Both the position numbers and the translations under genes were made by a program. Below, piece after piece: positions 15,648 through 24,252 of a DNA stretch of 49,123 bases (the stretch's first letter is position 1; the number at the start of each line of letters is the position of its first letter). A model generated the notes under the pieces. The model saw only the letters and a program-made list of their open reading frames with translations, was not told where the DNA came from and searched no databases. Origin of the DNA: Clostridiales bacterium (GTDB taxonomy: Bacteria; Bacillota; Clostridia; Christensenellales; Borkfalkiaceae); NCBI GenBank assembly GCA_015069485.1, contig SVIM01000012.1, forward strand, positions 1 through 49,123, read 5' to 3'.

Positions 15648-16955
15648 TTAAACTATAGAAGGGGGAAATAAACCTTTTAAATCATCAACTGTATTTGCTT
15701 TATTCCAAGTTTCCATCCCCTGCTTCCACACTAAACTATCGGGTAAAAGTTCACCCATAGAAGCCATTTCGGCTAATTTTGTCAAATCGAACGGACCAAT
15801 AGGTTTTCCGTTTTTTGCAACGAAATAATTTACGGTAGGAATAGGGGGCGGAGTTGCGATTGTGCCACTTCCAGAAATTGCACCGTTCATAGTTGAAGCT
15901 ATATTTTGTCCTACAACACCGCCAACCGCGATGCTAGCCATCATAGCCGCAGGGTTAAAGCCCATACCACCACCGCCTAAATCTACACCGCCTGCATTAT
16001 TAGCCCCCATTTGACCGAGCGCTTCCGCGCCAGCGACGCCAACCTCTGCCTGTTTTTCTATTTGATATGCGCCAATGTTAGCCGTTTCGGTAGCCTTATG
16101 TTGTGCATACTGCCCTTCTTCGCGCTGAATTCGCAAGCTTTCAGCGTAATGTTCAATATTTGCAGCCGTTTGCCCATGAATTGTAGCCATAGCTATATCC
16201 TTAGTTATTGCCATTAGCTCTCTATAACCTTCGCTTGACGTATCGATATCAATAACGCCAATGTCTATACCTGAAGCAACAACGCCAAAATCTTCCTTTA
16301 ATCTTTGCTTTAAATTACGCTCAACTTCGTCGTTTATCATTTCGGTTTTTGATGCAAGTTGGACTACGGGCACGCTATAAGTTAAAGAAGCACTTGCAAC
16401 TGCATTTTTAACATAACGGCTAACTGCATCGCGTATTTGCTCACTAAACACTTCTAAATTAAAGTTTGTAAGTCTATGTAATTTAATAAAATTTTTATAA
16501 TCGTCTATTTTAAAGGTTATTGAGCCACGAACTGCAATAGGTACGGTAAAATCAGGATGGCGATAATCGCTAACGTCAAAATAAGGAACAGCAAAACGGG
16601 TTTGAATTACGTTTGCAAGATTTATAAAATAAACTTCTGCTTGAAATGGCGTATCCCCACCTAAAAAAGCACCAAGAATACTTGATAAAATGGGCAAGTT
16701 TGCCGTTTTTAATTTTGCATCAAAAGGTCCTTCAACAAAATCTTGCATTGTTCCGTCCTTTTGTTTATAAACAAATACCGCAACCTCGCCTTCTTTAACC
16801 CGCAACGAAGACCCACGACGTATAGCGTATTCTCGCTTATTTTCGCCAGGCTGAGTGCCGTCGGGGTGCCACTTCCAAATTAAATACGACGGCTCGTCAC
16901 ACCTAATAATATCAGCTATTAAACCTACTTTTTTATTATTCTTAAAAAGTCCCAT
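15648..16955 (-). CDS. SPFH-domain protein with C-terminal GYF_2 domain (YdjI-like)
   Basis: The first 300 residues match the cytosolic SPFH proteins called virion-core-like or YdjI: an N-terminal IIRCDEPSYLIWKWHPDG, then the band-7 core and a long amphipathic helical region ending near IEKQAEVGVAGAEAL. A Gly/Ala/Met-rich linker (about 310-375) leads to a GYF_2 domain (about 378-432) recognised by YFVAKNGKPIGPFDLTKL and LVWKQGMETW. GYF_2 domains bind Pro-rich peptides or membrane partners. There is no signal peptide or membrane helix. Related proteins sit with membrane-stress or antimicrobial-response genes. The ATG has GGAGAGG upstream, 12 bases after the zinc-ribbon gene, so both are one operon. 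Confidence 0.85.
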   Translation of the reverse strand: MGLFKNNKKVGLIADIIRCDEPSYLIWKWHPDGTQPGENKREYAIRRGSSLRVKEGEVAVFVYKQKDGTMQDFVEGPFDAKLKTANLPILSSILGAFLGGDTPFQAEVYFINLANVIQTRFAVPYFDVSDYRHPDFTVPIAVRGSITFKIDDYKNFIKLHRLTNFNLEVFSEQIRDAVSRYVKNAVASASLTYSVPVVQLASKTEMINDEVERNLKQRLKEDFGVVASGIDIGVIDIDTSSEGYRELMAITKDIAMATIHGQTAANIEHYAESLRIQREEGQYAQHKATETANIGAYQIEKQAEVGVAGAEALGQMGANNAGGVDLGGGGMGFNPAAMMASIAVGGVVGQNIASTMNGAISGSGTIATPPPIPTVNYFVAKNGKPIGPFDLTKLAEMASMGELLPDSLVWKQGMETWNKANTVDDLKGLFPPSIV

Positions 16956-16967
16956 AACCTCTCCTAA

Positions 16968-18188
16968 TTATTTATAATATTCTATAACAACTTCATCATT
17001 GTAACGGAAAATGTCGCCTGCTTCGAAATCAGTAATTCCATTTATTGAAATGCTTTTAACTTCACCGTCCGCAATAAAAATATTACCAGTAGTTTCTATA
17101 AGTTCAATGTTATAAAATCCTAAATCCCAAAAATAATCTTCAGCCTCATCATTATTCATTTTTAACGCCAAAAAATCATTTGCACTTATATCAACCGTTA
17201 TAGGAGCATACAACGTGATATCTAACTCTAAACCATAATAATAAATATATAGATAATAACCATCAGCGTTGTAAGCTTCATACTTATAGTCTGTCTTTAC
17301 TGCCTCAATACTGAATCCAGTATTTCTACATTCTTGAACATAATTTTCAAACCCAATATTATCAACTTGATACAAATCAAAATCGAATCTCGAATTTGAA
17401 TCATAGTTGATTTTACCATAGATAATTTCAGGTTCAGGCAAATAAGAACTTATGCCACTTGCGGGCCAAATATAAGTTTGATTATTTCTTTCTTCTTCCT
17501 CTCTTTGCTCTCGCTGTCTATCAACACAGCTAGCAATTAACACAATACTAAGTATTAGTATTATAATTAAAATAGGAACGACTGTGCTTATTAGTGCTAT
17601 TCTTATATTTTTCTTTTTTTTCTGCACTATTTTATCATTATATAAACGCTGAATATCTGCTAAATCTTGGCTTTCTTTAAAACATATTTTGGCTTTTTCA
17701 TAAAGTTGTATAAATTTACTTTTCCACGCTTCCCTAATTCTTTCTTCAAAAGCACTATTTGCAGAATCACTATGCATTTCCATATTAGCGGAAGCATAAA
17801 TCATAAATTCTAAAATATCTTCTTTAGTGTTTGGCACAGGATAATTTAATATCAAGTTGATTTTACGATCTTCTTTTGGTTCTAGTTTTTTACCTAAAGT
17901 ATTAAACTTATCCTTAATAACTTTTAAAAAACTTTTATTATCGCTTTCAATATCTATTTCTTCTAATTTTGTAATGAATTTTTTTAATTCACTAGATACC
18001 TTAGCGTCACGTAATTCATACCCACAACTGCACTTAGATTGAAATGCCTTCATAAGCTTTCCACAATGTGGACATTTATGAACTTTACCTTCAAAAATCA
18101 TTTCCCTTGTTGTTAACTCATCAGAATTTTTGCAACTAGGACAAATTCCGTTAACAAGTTTATTCCCACACTCACTACAAAATTTCAT
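16968..18188 (-). CDS. double zinc-ribbon membrane protein with DUF6591-like extracytoplasmic domain
   Basis: The 406-residue product starts with a zinc ribbon CSECG...CPSC (residues 4-20) and a second CPHCG...CSCG (about 39-56), followed by a helical cytosolic region. One membrane helix (about 198-220) then leads to an outside domain. That domain carries SYLPEPEIIYGKINYD and FENYVQECRNTGFS, the pattern I know from DUF6591 proteins, and ends with a PASTA-like beta segment (AEDYFWDLGFYNIEL). It probably senses or tethers at the membrane and works with the SPFH-GYF protein encoded 12 bases downstream. Function is not known. Codon use is more AT-rich than neighbouring core genes. The start has GGAGA upstream. 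Confidence 0.75.
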   Translation of the reverse strand: MKFCSECGNKLVNGICPSCKNSDELTTREMIFEGKVHKCPHCGKLMKAFQSKCSCGYELRDAKVSSELKKFITKLEEIDIESDNKSFLKVIKDKFNTLGKKLEPKEDRKINLILNYPVPNTKEDILEFMIYASANMEMHSDSANSAFEERIREAWKSKFIQLYEKAKICFKESQDLADIQRLYNDKIVQKKKKNIRIALISTVVPILIIILILSIVLIASCVDRQREQREEEERNNQTYIWPASGISSYLPEPEIIYGKINYDSNSRFDFDLYQVDNIGFENYVQECRNTGFSIEAVKTDYKYEAYNADGYYLYIYYYGLELDITLYAPITVDISANDFLALKMNNDEAEDYFWDLGFYNIELIETTGNIFIADGEVKSISINGITDFEAGDIFRYNDEVVIEYYK

Positions 18189-18218
18189 AAAATTATCTCC
18201 AAAGGAATGGTTTAAGTA

Positions 18219-18247
18219 ATTTTACCATATTTGACTTAATTTGTCAA
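18219..18247 (-). promoter_or_regulatory. strong sigma-A promoter of the zinc-ribbon/SPFH unit
   Basis: Consensus TTGACA (18242-18247) and TAAAAT (18219-18224) are 17 bases apart on the minus strand. Confidence 0.85.
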
Positions 18248-18267
18248 TATTTTACATAAAAAAAATA

Positions 18268-18291
18268 AAGGCTTACGGGGAGGTAAGCCTT
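18268..18291 (-). terminator. tatD terminator
   Basis: AAGGCTTAC pairs with GTAAGCCTT, 10 bases after the tatD stop, followed on the minus strand by TATTTTTTTTA. Confidence 0.85.
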
Positions 18292-18300
18292 GGGGGAAAT

Positions 18301-19077
18301 TTAATTTAATTTTTTAAAAAATTGGTGGGCGTTTTGCCAAATACAGGACGCCATTTCTTGGGGAGAAACCCCCTTTAATTGCGCCATATTTTCCGTTATT
18401 TCGGGGATAGATAGGGGTGTATTGGGGAATACGCCACACTTTGAGGACGGGGGAAGATAGGGGCTATCCGTTTCGGAAAGAAGCCTAAATGAAGAAATTG
18501 CCATTATTGATTTTTTGGCGCGCTTGCTGTTTTTGTAGGTTGACATACCGCCAAAGGAAAAATATAAGCCAAGCTTTTCAAATTCCCTTGCCATTTCGGG
18601 CGAGTGCGAATAACAATGAAGCATTGCGCCGTATTCAAGCTTTTGCTTGTTTTGCTTTAAGATATTTAGCATATCCTCTGCGCAGTCACGGCTGTGAATT
18701 TGCACGGGCATTTTTAATGAATTAGCAAGCTCGATTTGGGCGCCGAAAAGATATTTTTGCAACGCTTCGTCCGTGTCGGGATAGTGATAATCTAACCCGA
18801 TTTCGCCTATCGCCACGCATTTTTTATGCTTTGCAAGCTCCTCTATTTTATACAAATCGCCGTCTTTATACTTTTTAACCTCCGTGGGCTGAAAGCCTGC
18901 GGTAAAGTAAACTCCGTCGTATTTTTCCGCAAGAGATTTTCCGTATTCAGAGGAAGGCAAATCGTATCCAACGGTTATAATTTTTGCAATTTGCCCCCCG
19001 AATATGCTTGAAATAAGGGCGTTTACATCACCGTAGTCCCTTTCGTTTATATGGCAATGAACGTCGATATACGTCAT
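18301..19077 (-). CDS. tatD: TatD-family metal-dependent hydrolase (3'-5' DNase)
   Basis: TatD is a TIM-barrel nuclease with two metals. The 258-residue product shows DVHCHINERDYG at the start, GEIGLDYH, PVQIHSRDC, LHCYSH and SETDSPYL, the complete metal-ligand set in family order. Its ATG overlaps the metG stop by 4 bases (ATGA). The metG-tatD pair is conserved across Firmicutes, which supports the assignment. Confidence 0.93.
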   Translation of the reverse strand: MTYIDVHCHINERDYGDVNALISSIFGGQIAKIITVGYDLPSSEYGKSLAEKYDGVYFTAGFQPTEVKKYKDGDLYKIEELAKHKKCVAIGEIGLDYHYPDTDEALQKYLFGAQIELANSLKMPVQIHSRDCAEDMLNILKQNKQKLEYGAMLHCYSHSPEMAREFEKLGLYFSFGGMSTYKNSKRAKKSIMAISSFRLLSETDSPYLPPSSKCGVFPNTPLSIPEITENMAQLKGVSPQEMASCIWQNAHQFFKKLN

Positions 19078-21071
19078 GACAAAACACTTCCGTCGGGGAT
19101 ATCTTTTTCGGGGGAGACGATAGATAAAGTACCGTCGGGCGCTTCAGCGCAAACTATCATACCTTCGCTTTTAATGCCCTTCATTTCTCTGGGGGGAAGG
19201 TTGGTTACGACGATTACCTTTTTACCTACCATTTCTTCTGCGGTATAGTGCTTTGCAATTCCGCTTAAAATGGAAAGCGTTTTGTTGCCTACCTTTACCG
19301 TTTCGTGTAAAAGCTTACTTTTTTTAACTGCCTCGCACGCAATAACCGTGCCTACCTGCATTTTTACCTTTGCAAAGTCGTCAATAGAAATTTCGGGTAC
19401 TTTTTCTTCTTCTACGGCGGGCGTTGCTTCGGCAAGCTGTTTTGCAACTATTTCGTCAATTTTAGGTTGAATATCTGCCATTTTAACTCTTTCAAAAAGC
19501 GTTTTAGGCGCGTTAGTTACGGCATATTCCGCTTCCAATGCAAATTTATTAAGGCTTTCAAATTCACGCTTTTGCGCGCCTAATTCCGCCAAAATTTCTT
19601 CTGCGGTGGCAGGCATAAAGGGATATAAAAGATTTGCGCCGATATTAATCGCCTCTAAAAGGTTATATAAAACGGTGGAAAGGCGGGGCTTACTTTCTTC
19701 GCTCTTTGCCAAAATCCAAGGGGTGGTTTCGTCGATATATTTATTTGCTCTTCTAAATAAGGTCCACAATAAATCGAGAGCGTCGGCAACCTTATATTCT
19801 TCCATTTTTGCGCTAACCTTGTCGCGAATAGAAGTAACCGTTACAATAAATTCTTCGTCCACTTCGCCAACGACGCCCGTATTTTTAGCAACGCCACCAA
19901 AGTATTGGTTCGTCATAGAAAGCGTACGCTTTACTAAATTGCCCAAGGTGTTGGCTAAATCGGAATTGTTGCGTTCTGCCATAAGCTCCCAGGTGATAGT
20001 GCCGTCGTTTTCAAAGGGCATTTCGTGAAGGGTGAAATAGCGCACGCAGTCAACGCCGAAAACTGATGCTAAATCGTCGGCGTATAAAACGTTGCCTTTA
20101 GATTTTGACATCTTGTCGCCCCCCTGCATAAGCCAAGGATGGCCGAACACGGTTTGAGGCAAAGGCTCGCCCATTGCCATAAGGAATATGGGCCAGTAAA
20201 CGGTGTGGAAGCGAATTATATCCTTGCCGATAATATGCACGTTTGCAGGCCATAATTTTTTGTATTGCTCGGTGGGATTTTCGGTATCGTAGCCTATACC
20301 CGTGATGTAATTCGTTAATGCGTCAAGCCAAACGTAAACGACGTGACGGCTATCGAAATCTACGGGAACGCCCCACTTAAAGGTGGTACGGGAAACGCAT
20401 AAATCCTGCAATTTACATTTAAGCTCGCCCTTATCAATCGCAGATAAAAGCTCTTCGTCAGACTTTCCTATAAATTCGTCCGCAAGCAAAAAGTTATTCA
20501 TCATTTCGTTTTTGCGGGACACGGGCGTGATGAATTTGGGGTGGGTTACTATATGCTTTACAAGTCTTTCGGCATACTTGCCCATTTTGAAGAAATACGC
20601 TTCCTCTTCCGCAGGCTTAACTTCCCTGCCACAGTCGGGACATTTACCGTCGACAAGCTGGCTTTCCGTCCAAAAGCTTTCGCAAGGGGTGCAATATAAG
20701 CCTTGATACGAGCCCTTGTAAATATCGCCCTGTTCGTAGAATTTTTTAAATAATTTTTGCACCTGAAGCTCGTGGTCGGCGTCGGTGGTTCTTATAAACT
20801 TATCGTAGGAGGTATTCATTAAATCCCAAATGCGCTTAATATCACCAGCCACCTCGTCAACGAACTGCTTGGGAGTTACGCCCTTTGCAGCGGCTTTATC
20901 TTCCACCTTTTGACCGTGCTCGTCGGTGCCCGTTTGAAAGAAAACCTCGTAGCCCTGCATACGCTTAAAGCGCGCGATAGAATCGGATAAAATAATTTCG
21001 TAAGTGTTGCCGATATGAGGCTTGCCCGAAGTATATGCTATTGCAGTAGTTAAATAAAATTTTTCTGCCAT
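19074..21071 (-). CDS. metG: methionyl-tRNA synthetase with C-terminal tRNA-binding domain
   Basis: Class I synthetase charging tRNA-Met. The HIGH equivalent is PHIGNTYE near residue 18, the zinc knuckle CTPCESFWTESQL...CPDCG lies near 126-147, and KMSKS occurs in GDKMSKSKGNVL near 300. The C-terminal 105 residues form a Trbp111/EMAP-II-like domain (DDFAKVKMQVGTVIACEAV). Length of 665 is normal. AGGAGAAAACTC precedes the ATG. No T-box element is visible upstream. Confidence 0.97.
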   Translation of the reverse strand: MAEKFYLTTAIAYTSGKPHIGNTYEIILSDSIARFKRMQGYEVFFQTGTDEHGQKVEDKAAAKGVTPKQFVDEVAGDIKRIWDLMNTSYDKFIRTTDADHELQVQKLFKKFYEQGDIYKGSYQGLYCTPCESFWTESQLVDGKCPDCGREVKPAEEEAYFFKMGKYAERLVKHIVTHPKFITPVSRKNEMMNNFLLADEFIGKSDEELLSAIDKGELKCKLQDLCVSRTTFKWGVPVDFDSRHVVYVWLDALTNYITGIGYDTENPTEQYKKLWPANVHIIGKDIIRFHTVYWPIFLMAMGEPLPQTVFGHPWLMQGGDKMSKSKGNVLYADDLASVFGVDCVRYFTLHEMPFENDGTITWELMAERNNSDLANTLGNLVKRTLSMTNQYFGGVAKNTGVVGEVDEEFIVTVTSIRDKVSAKMEEYKVADALDLLWTLFRRANKYIDETTPWILAKSEESKPRLSTVLYNLLEAINIGANLLYPFMPATAEEILAELGAQKREFESLNKFALEAEYAVTNAPKTLFERVKMADIQPKIDEIVAKQLAEATPAVEEEKVPEISIDDFAKVKMQVGTVIACEAVKKSKLLHETVKVGNKTLSILSGIAKHYTAEEMVGKKVIVVTNLPPREMKGIKSEGMIVCAEAPDGTLSIVSPEKDIPDGSVLS

Positions 21072-21094
21072 GAGTTTTCTCCTAATTTTTAAAT

Positions 21095-21123
21095 CAAATA
21101 AAATATACCATATTTTATTAAAA
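21095..21123 (-). promoter_or_regulatory. metG sigma-A promoter
   Basis: TTTACT and TATATT are separated by 17 bases on the minus strand, just upstream of the metG ribosome binding site. Coordinates are accurate to a few bases. Confidence 0.65.
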
Positions 21124-21205
21124 AAGTAAAATAAAAAGCGATATATAAAAGGCTTTTAGCCGTAGTTAAGCATATTTTTTAATGCGAGTTTGCACGCCGT
21201 TTTAA

Positions 21206-21233
21206 CATATAAGCCTATAAATAAGCATAAATT
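21206..21233 (+). promoter_or_regulatory. possible sigma-E promoter of spmA
   Basis: CATATA (21206-21211) and CATAAATT (21226-21233) are 14 bases apart, close to the sigma-E consensus (-10 CATACANT matched at all but one position). Only 6 bases separate it from the spmA ATG, which has no Shine-Dalgarno sequence. spmA-spmB is a mother-cell operon in Bacillus subtilis. Confidence 0.45.
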
Positions 21234-21239
21234 TATTTT

Positions 21240-21806
21240 ATGAACGGTATTTTTACGGTGATTTTAATTATTTCGGCAATAGCGCTATGTATAATATCGC
21301 CAAACGGCTTTTTGACGGCTATGATAGACGGCGCAAAGGGCGCGTTAAATTGCGCGGTGACCTTGTTTTGTATTTACGCCGTATGGATGGGTATTTCTAA
21401 AATTGCAGAGGACGCTGGGCTTTGCCAAAAGATTAGCAGGCGGTTTACGCCCTTTATTAAAAAATTTTTTGCAACTAAAAGCACGGGCGCGGCAAAGGAT
21501 ATTTCAATGAATATTACCTGCAACCTTTTGGGGCTTGGCGGTGCGGCAACGCCGTTTGCCGTTAGCGCAATACAAAAGCTTGATAGCGAAAATAACGACT
21601 TTGCAAAAAAATTATTATTCGTTTTAAACGCAACCTCGGTGCAAATTTTTCCTGCAACGGTTATTGCGTTAAGGGCTTCGCTAAACAGCCAAAGCCCTGC
21701 CGATATTTTTATTCCAAGCCTTATTGCAACTGCCGTTTGCACGGTTAGCGCAGTTGCCTTATTTTTGCTTTTTAACAAAATTGGAGCGGGAATATGGCGA
21801 AAGTAA
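21240..21806 (+). CDS. spmA: spore maturation protein A
   Basis: SpmA is a membrane protein of the nucleoside-recognition (Gate) family needed for spore core dehydration. The 188-residue product has about five membrane helices and the family block NITCNLLGLGGAATPFAVSA (about residues 88-107), then NATSVQIFPATVIALR. It overlaps spmB by 13 bases. The adjacent SpmB confirms the identity. Confidence 0.93.
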   Translation: MNGIFTVILIISAIALCIISPNGFLTAMIDGAKGALNCAVTLFCIYAVWMGISKIAEDAGLCQKISRRFTPFIKKFFATKSTGAAKDISMNITCNLLGLGGAATPFAVSAIQKLDSENNDFAKKLLFVLNATSVQIFPATVIALRASLNSQSPADIFIPSLIATAVCTVSAVALFLLFNKIGAGIWRK

Positions 21807-22297
21807 TACCTGTTTTAATAATTTTTATAATTACTTTTGCCGTTTTTAAAAGGATTAACATCTACAAAAGCTTTACCGCAGGGGTGGGCGAGGCAAGGGA
21901 TTTTATTTTATCGCTTATACCCACCCTTTGCGCCGTTTTTATGATGTGCGAGCTTATGGAAAGTAGCGGAATAACTGCGTTTTTAACTAAAGCCCTTTCG
22001 CCAACGCTTTCCTTTTTGGGCATACCTAAAGAGCTTGCAAGGCTTATTTTAATTAAACCGTTTTCCGGAAGTGGCTCGCTTACCTTTTTAACGGATATTA
22101 TAAATACCTACGGCGCCGACCATTATATTTCACGGTGCGCGTGCGTTTTGTACGGCTCTTCCGAAACGGTATTTTACATTTCGGCAGTATATTTTGCAAA
22201 GGTTAAGGTTAAGGGCATTGCCCTACCCGTGATTATAGTGTTGTTTTGCTTTTTACTTTCTGCTATAATTGCGTGTATGATTTGCAAGGTTTTATAA
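21794..22297 (+). CDS. spmB: spore maturation protein B
   Basis: SpmB partners SpmA in core dehydration and possibly in dipicolinate-related transport. The 167-residue product is a second nucleoside-recognition-type protein with about four to five helices, carrying KPFSGSGSLTFLTDI, DHYISRCACVLYGSSETVFY and a terminal helix pair. GGAGCGGGAAT inside spmA is the ribosome binding site. Confidence 0.93.
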   Translation: MAKVIPVLIIFIITFAVFKRINIYKSFTAGVGEARDFILSLIPTLCAVFMMCELMESSGITAFLTKALSPTLSFLGIPKELARLILIKPFSGSGSLTFLTDIINTYGADHYISRCACVLYGSSETVFYISAVYFAKVKVKGIALPVIIVLFCFLLSAIIACMICKVL

Positions 22298-22545
22298 TTC
22301 CGTTTGCAGTTTTGTGTATAAAACGCTGTATTTTTGCATAAATGATTGCATTTATTAAAAATTAATTGTTTTGGTGTGTGTTTTTTACATAATTTGTTGT
22401 GCGTTTTAAAAAAATATATTATAAAAAATTTTTATTTTATTTTATTTACTTTTTTCGCTAAAAAATTTATAATATAAGCGTAAACGATAGATAAATCGTT
22501 TACCCCTAAATCACTCATCATTTTCCCCCTTATCATATTGAGATG
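22298..22545. other. gene-free AT-rich stretch before the palindrome array
   Basis: No reading frame is credible. Two weak inverted repeats occur: ATAAATG...CATTTAT near 22339-22356 and GTAAACGAT...ATCGTTTAC at 22480-22503. No clear U-tract terminator for spmB is present apart from these. Confidence 0.5.
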
Positions 22546-22893
22546 GCGCAAACTCCGGTTTGCGTCATTTCATTTTGACACGGCGCGTATGCGCCGTATC
22601 ATTAATTTAGCGAAAATTATCACGGCGCGTATGCGCCGTATCATTAATTTAGCGAAAATTATCACGGCGCGCATGCGCCGTATCATTAATTTAGCGCAAA
22701 CTCCGGTTTGCGTCATTTCATTTTGACACGGCGCGTATGCGCCGTATCATTAATTTAGCGAAAATTATCACGGCGCGTATGCGCCGTATCATTAATTTAG
22801 CGCAAACTCCGGTTTGCGTCATTTCATTTTGACACGGCGCGCATGCGCCGTATCATTAATTTAGCGAAAATTATCACGGCGCGTATGCGCCGT
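22546..22893. repeat. array of ten palindromic hairpin repeats of two types
   Basis: Type B is the 18-bp palindrome ACGGCGC-(GTAT or GCAT)-GCGCCGT, seven copies starting at 22580, 22622, 22664, 22728, 22770, 22834 and 22876. Type A is CGCAAAC-TCCG-GTTTGCG, three copies starting at 22547, 22695 and 22801. The order is A B B B A B B A B B. Spacing is exactly 42 between B copies in the same block and 64 where an A copy intervenes. Linkers ATCATTAATTTAGCG and TCATTTCATTTTGAC are invariant. It is not a CRISPR array: there are no unique spacers and no cas genes. It resembles a REP/BIME-type element. Confidence 0.88.
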
Positions 22894-22919
22894 ATCATTA
22901 ATTTGGTACTAATTGTGAT

Positions 22920-22982
22920 GGGGCGCAAGGGCTTATACACGGGGCGCACGGACTTTTACTCGGCGCGCAACCCTTTTTGCGC
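22920..22982. repeat. three imperfect 21-bp tandem repeats
   Basis: Units at 22920-22940, 22941-22961 and 22962-22982 share the pattern GGGGCGCANGGNCTTNTACNC, with the third most diverged. They abut the palindrome array and may be its degraded flank. Confidence 0.55.
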
Positions 22983-23021
22983 AAAGCGACTTATTAATAC
23001 TTACAAATTTATAAAATTAAA

Positions 23022-23052
23022 ACGGCGATGAAGCAACCTGCTTCATCGCCGT
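23022..23052 (-). terminator. terminator of the cysteine desulfurase gene
   Basis: ACGGCGATGAAGCA and TGCTTCATCGCCGT form a perfect 14-bp stem, followed on the minus strand by TTTAATTTTATAAAT. It is 21 bases after the stop codon. Confidence 0.85.
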
Positions 23053-23072
23053 ATTTATTTACGAATATAGCG

Positions 23073-24212
23073 TTATTTTTTATTTATCATCCTTACCGCC
23101 ATTACGGAGGATTTTAAATATACTGCCGCACCGCCGATTTCTGCAACGGAGGTGTTTTTGCCAAAGGTAAAGCGTACTGCGCCCCTTGCGCGCGGTTCGC
23201 TAAGCCCCATACTGAGCAACACGGGCGAAACGGTTACCGCCCCCGAAGAGCAAGCTGCCCCAGTAGAAGCGCAAACGCCACGCCTATCTAAATTCATAAC
23301 GATTTGCTCGCCCTCGCAGCCGTCAAACGAAAGGTTGATGTTGTTAGGCAAACGGTTAATAATATCGCCGTTAATGCTTACCCCGCTAATTTCCTTTAAA
23401 ACCTTTGCAGTAAAGGCGTCCCTAATTTTTTTAATTTTTTCGTTGTTTTCTTGCATATTAGCAACTGCGTTATTAAGCGCTTCGGCAAGCCCCACGACGC
23501 CTGCGACGTTTACCGTTCCTCCACGCATCTTTCTTTCTTGATGGCCACCGGAAATTAACCTTGAAAACATTTTTCCCTTTTTAACGATTAAAGCGCCTAC
23601 GCCCTTCGGCCCGTAAAATTTATGCGCCGATATAGAAAGCGCGTCAACGTGCTCTATAGGTAAGGGTAAAACGCCCGCCGTTTGAACGCAGTCGCAAAAG
23701 AAGAATACTCCCCTTTCTTTGCAAATTGCGCCGATTTCAGGTATGCGCTGAATTACTCCCGTTTCGTTATTTGCGTGCATAACTCCGCAAAAAACGGTGT
23801 CTTCCCGTATTGCGTTTTTTATTGATTCAGGGTCTACTATGCCCGATTTATCGGGTTTTACAAGCGTTAATGTGAAGCCTTGATTGCACAAGTCCTTGGC
23901 ACTTTCGATAAGGGCAGGGTGCTCTATTGCAGAAAGCACTATATGCTTGCCGTTGCCTTGATTTGCTTGGCATACGCCCTTAATTGCCCAGTTATCCGCC
24001 TCCGTGCCACCGCTTGTAAAATACACCTCGTCAGAACGGCAACCCAAAATGTTAGCCACCCTATCGCGCGCAGAAAAAAGAGCGTTGCTCGCTTGCCTGC
24101 CTACGCCGTGCTGGGAGGAGGAATTACCGTAAATTTTAGTGAGATAGGGGAACATCTTTTTTAAAACTTCTTCGTCTAGCGGCGTAGTTGCCGCATAATC
24201 TAAATATATCAT
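23073..24212 (-). CDS. cysteine desulfurase (NifS/IscS family)
   Basis: PLP enzyme that moves sulfur from cysteine to a protein persulfide for iron-sulfur clusters or thiolated tRNA. MIYLDYAATTPLD starts the protein, the PLP lysine is in SAHKFYGPKG (about residue 201), and the catalytic Cys lies in the loop STGAACSSGA (about 322-331), which resembles the short-loop group I enzymes. At 379 residues it is full length. No iscU, thiI or mnmA is adjacent, so its sulfur acceptor is unknown. It is last in the minus-strand unit begun by ispE. Confidence 0.92.
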   Translation of the reverse strand: MIYLDYAATTPLDEEVLKKMFPYLTKIYGNSSSQHGVGRQASNALFSARDRVANILGCRSDEVYFTSGGTEADNWAIKGVCQANQGNGKHIVLSAIEHPALIESAKDLCNQGFTLTLVKPDKSGIVDPESIKNAIREDTVFCGVMHANNETGVIQRIPEIGAICKERGVFFFCDCVQTAGVLPLPIEHVDALSISAHKFYGPKGVGALIVKKGKMFSRLISGGHQERKMRGGTVNVAGVVGLAEALNNAVANMQENNEKIKKIRDAFTAKVLKEISGVSINGDIINRLPNNINLSFDGCEGEQIVMNLDRRGVCASTGAACSSGAVTVSPVLLSMGLSEPRARGAVRFTFGKNTSVAEIGGAAVYLKSSVMAVRMINKK

Positions 24213-24252
24213 AATCCGTGTTTTTATACGGCAATACCTGCCGTTATTTTAA

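Noticed and set aside
22546-22893. CRISPR-like array
   Set aside because: Copies are palindromic, linkers are identical instead of unique, and no cas gene is in the window.
22538-23031. Reading frames encoding repeated RMRRIINLAKIITA-type peptides
   Set aside because: They arise because the 42-base repeat period is a multiple of three; no ribosome binding site, and the sequence is explained by the hairpin array.
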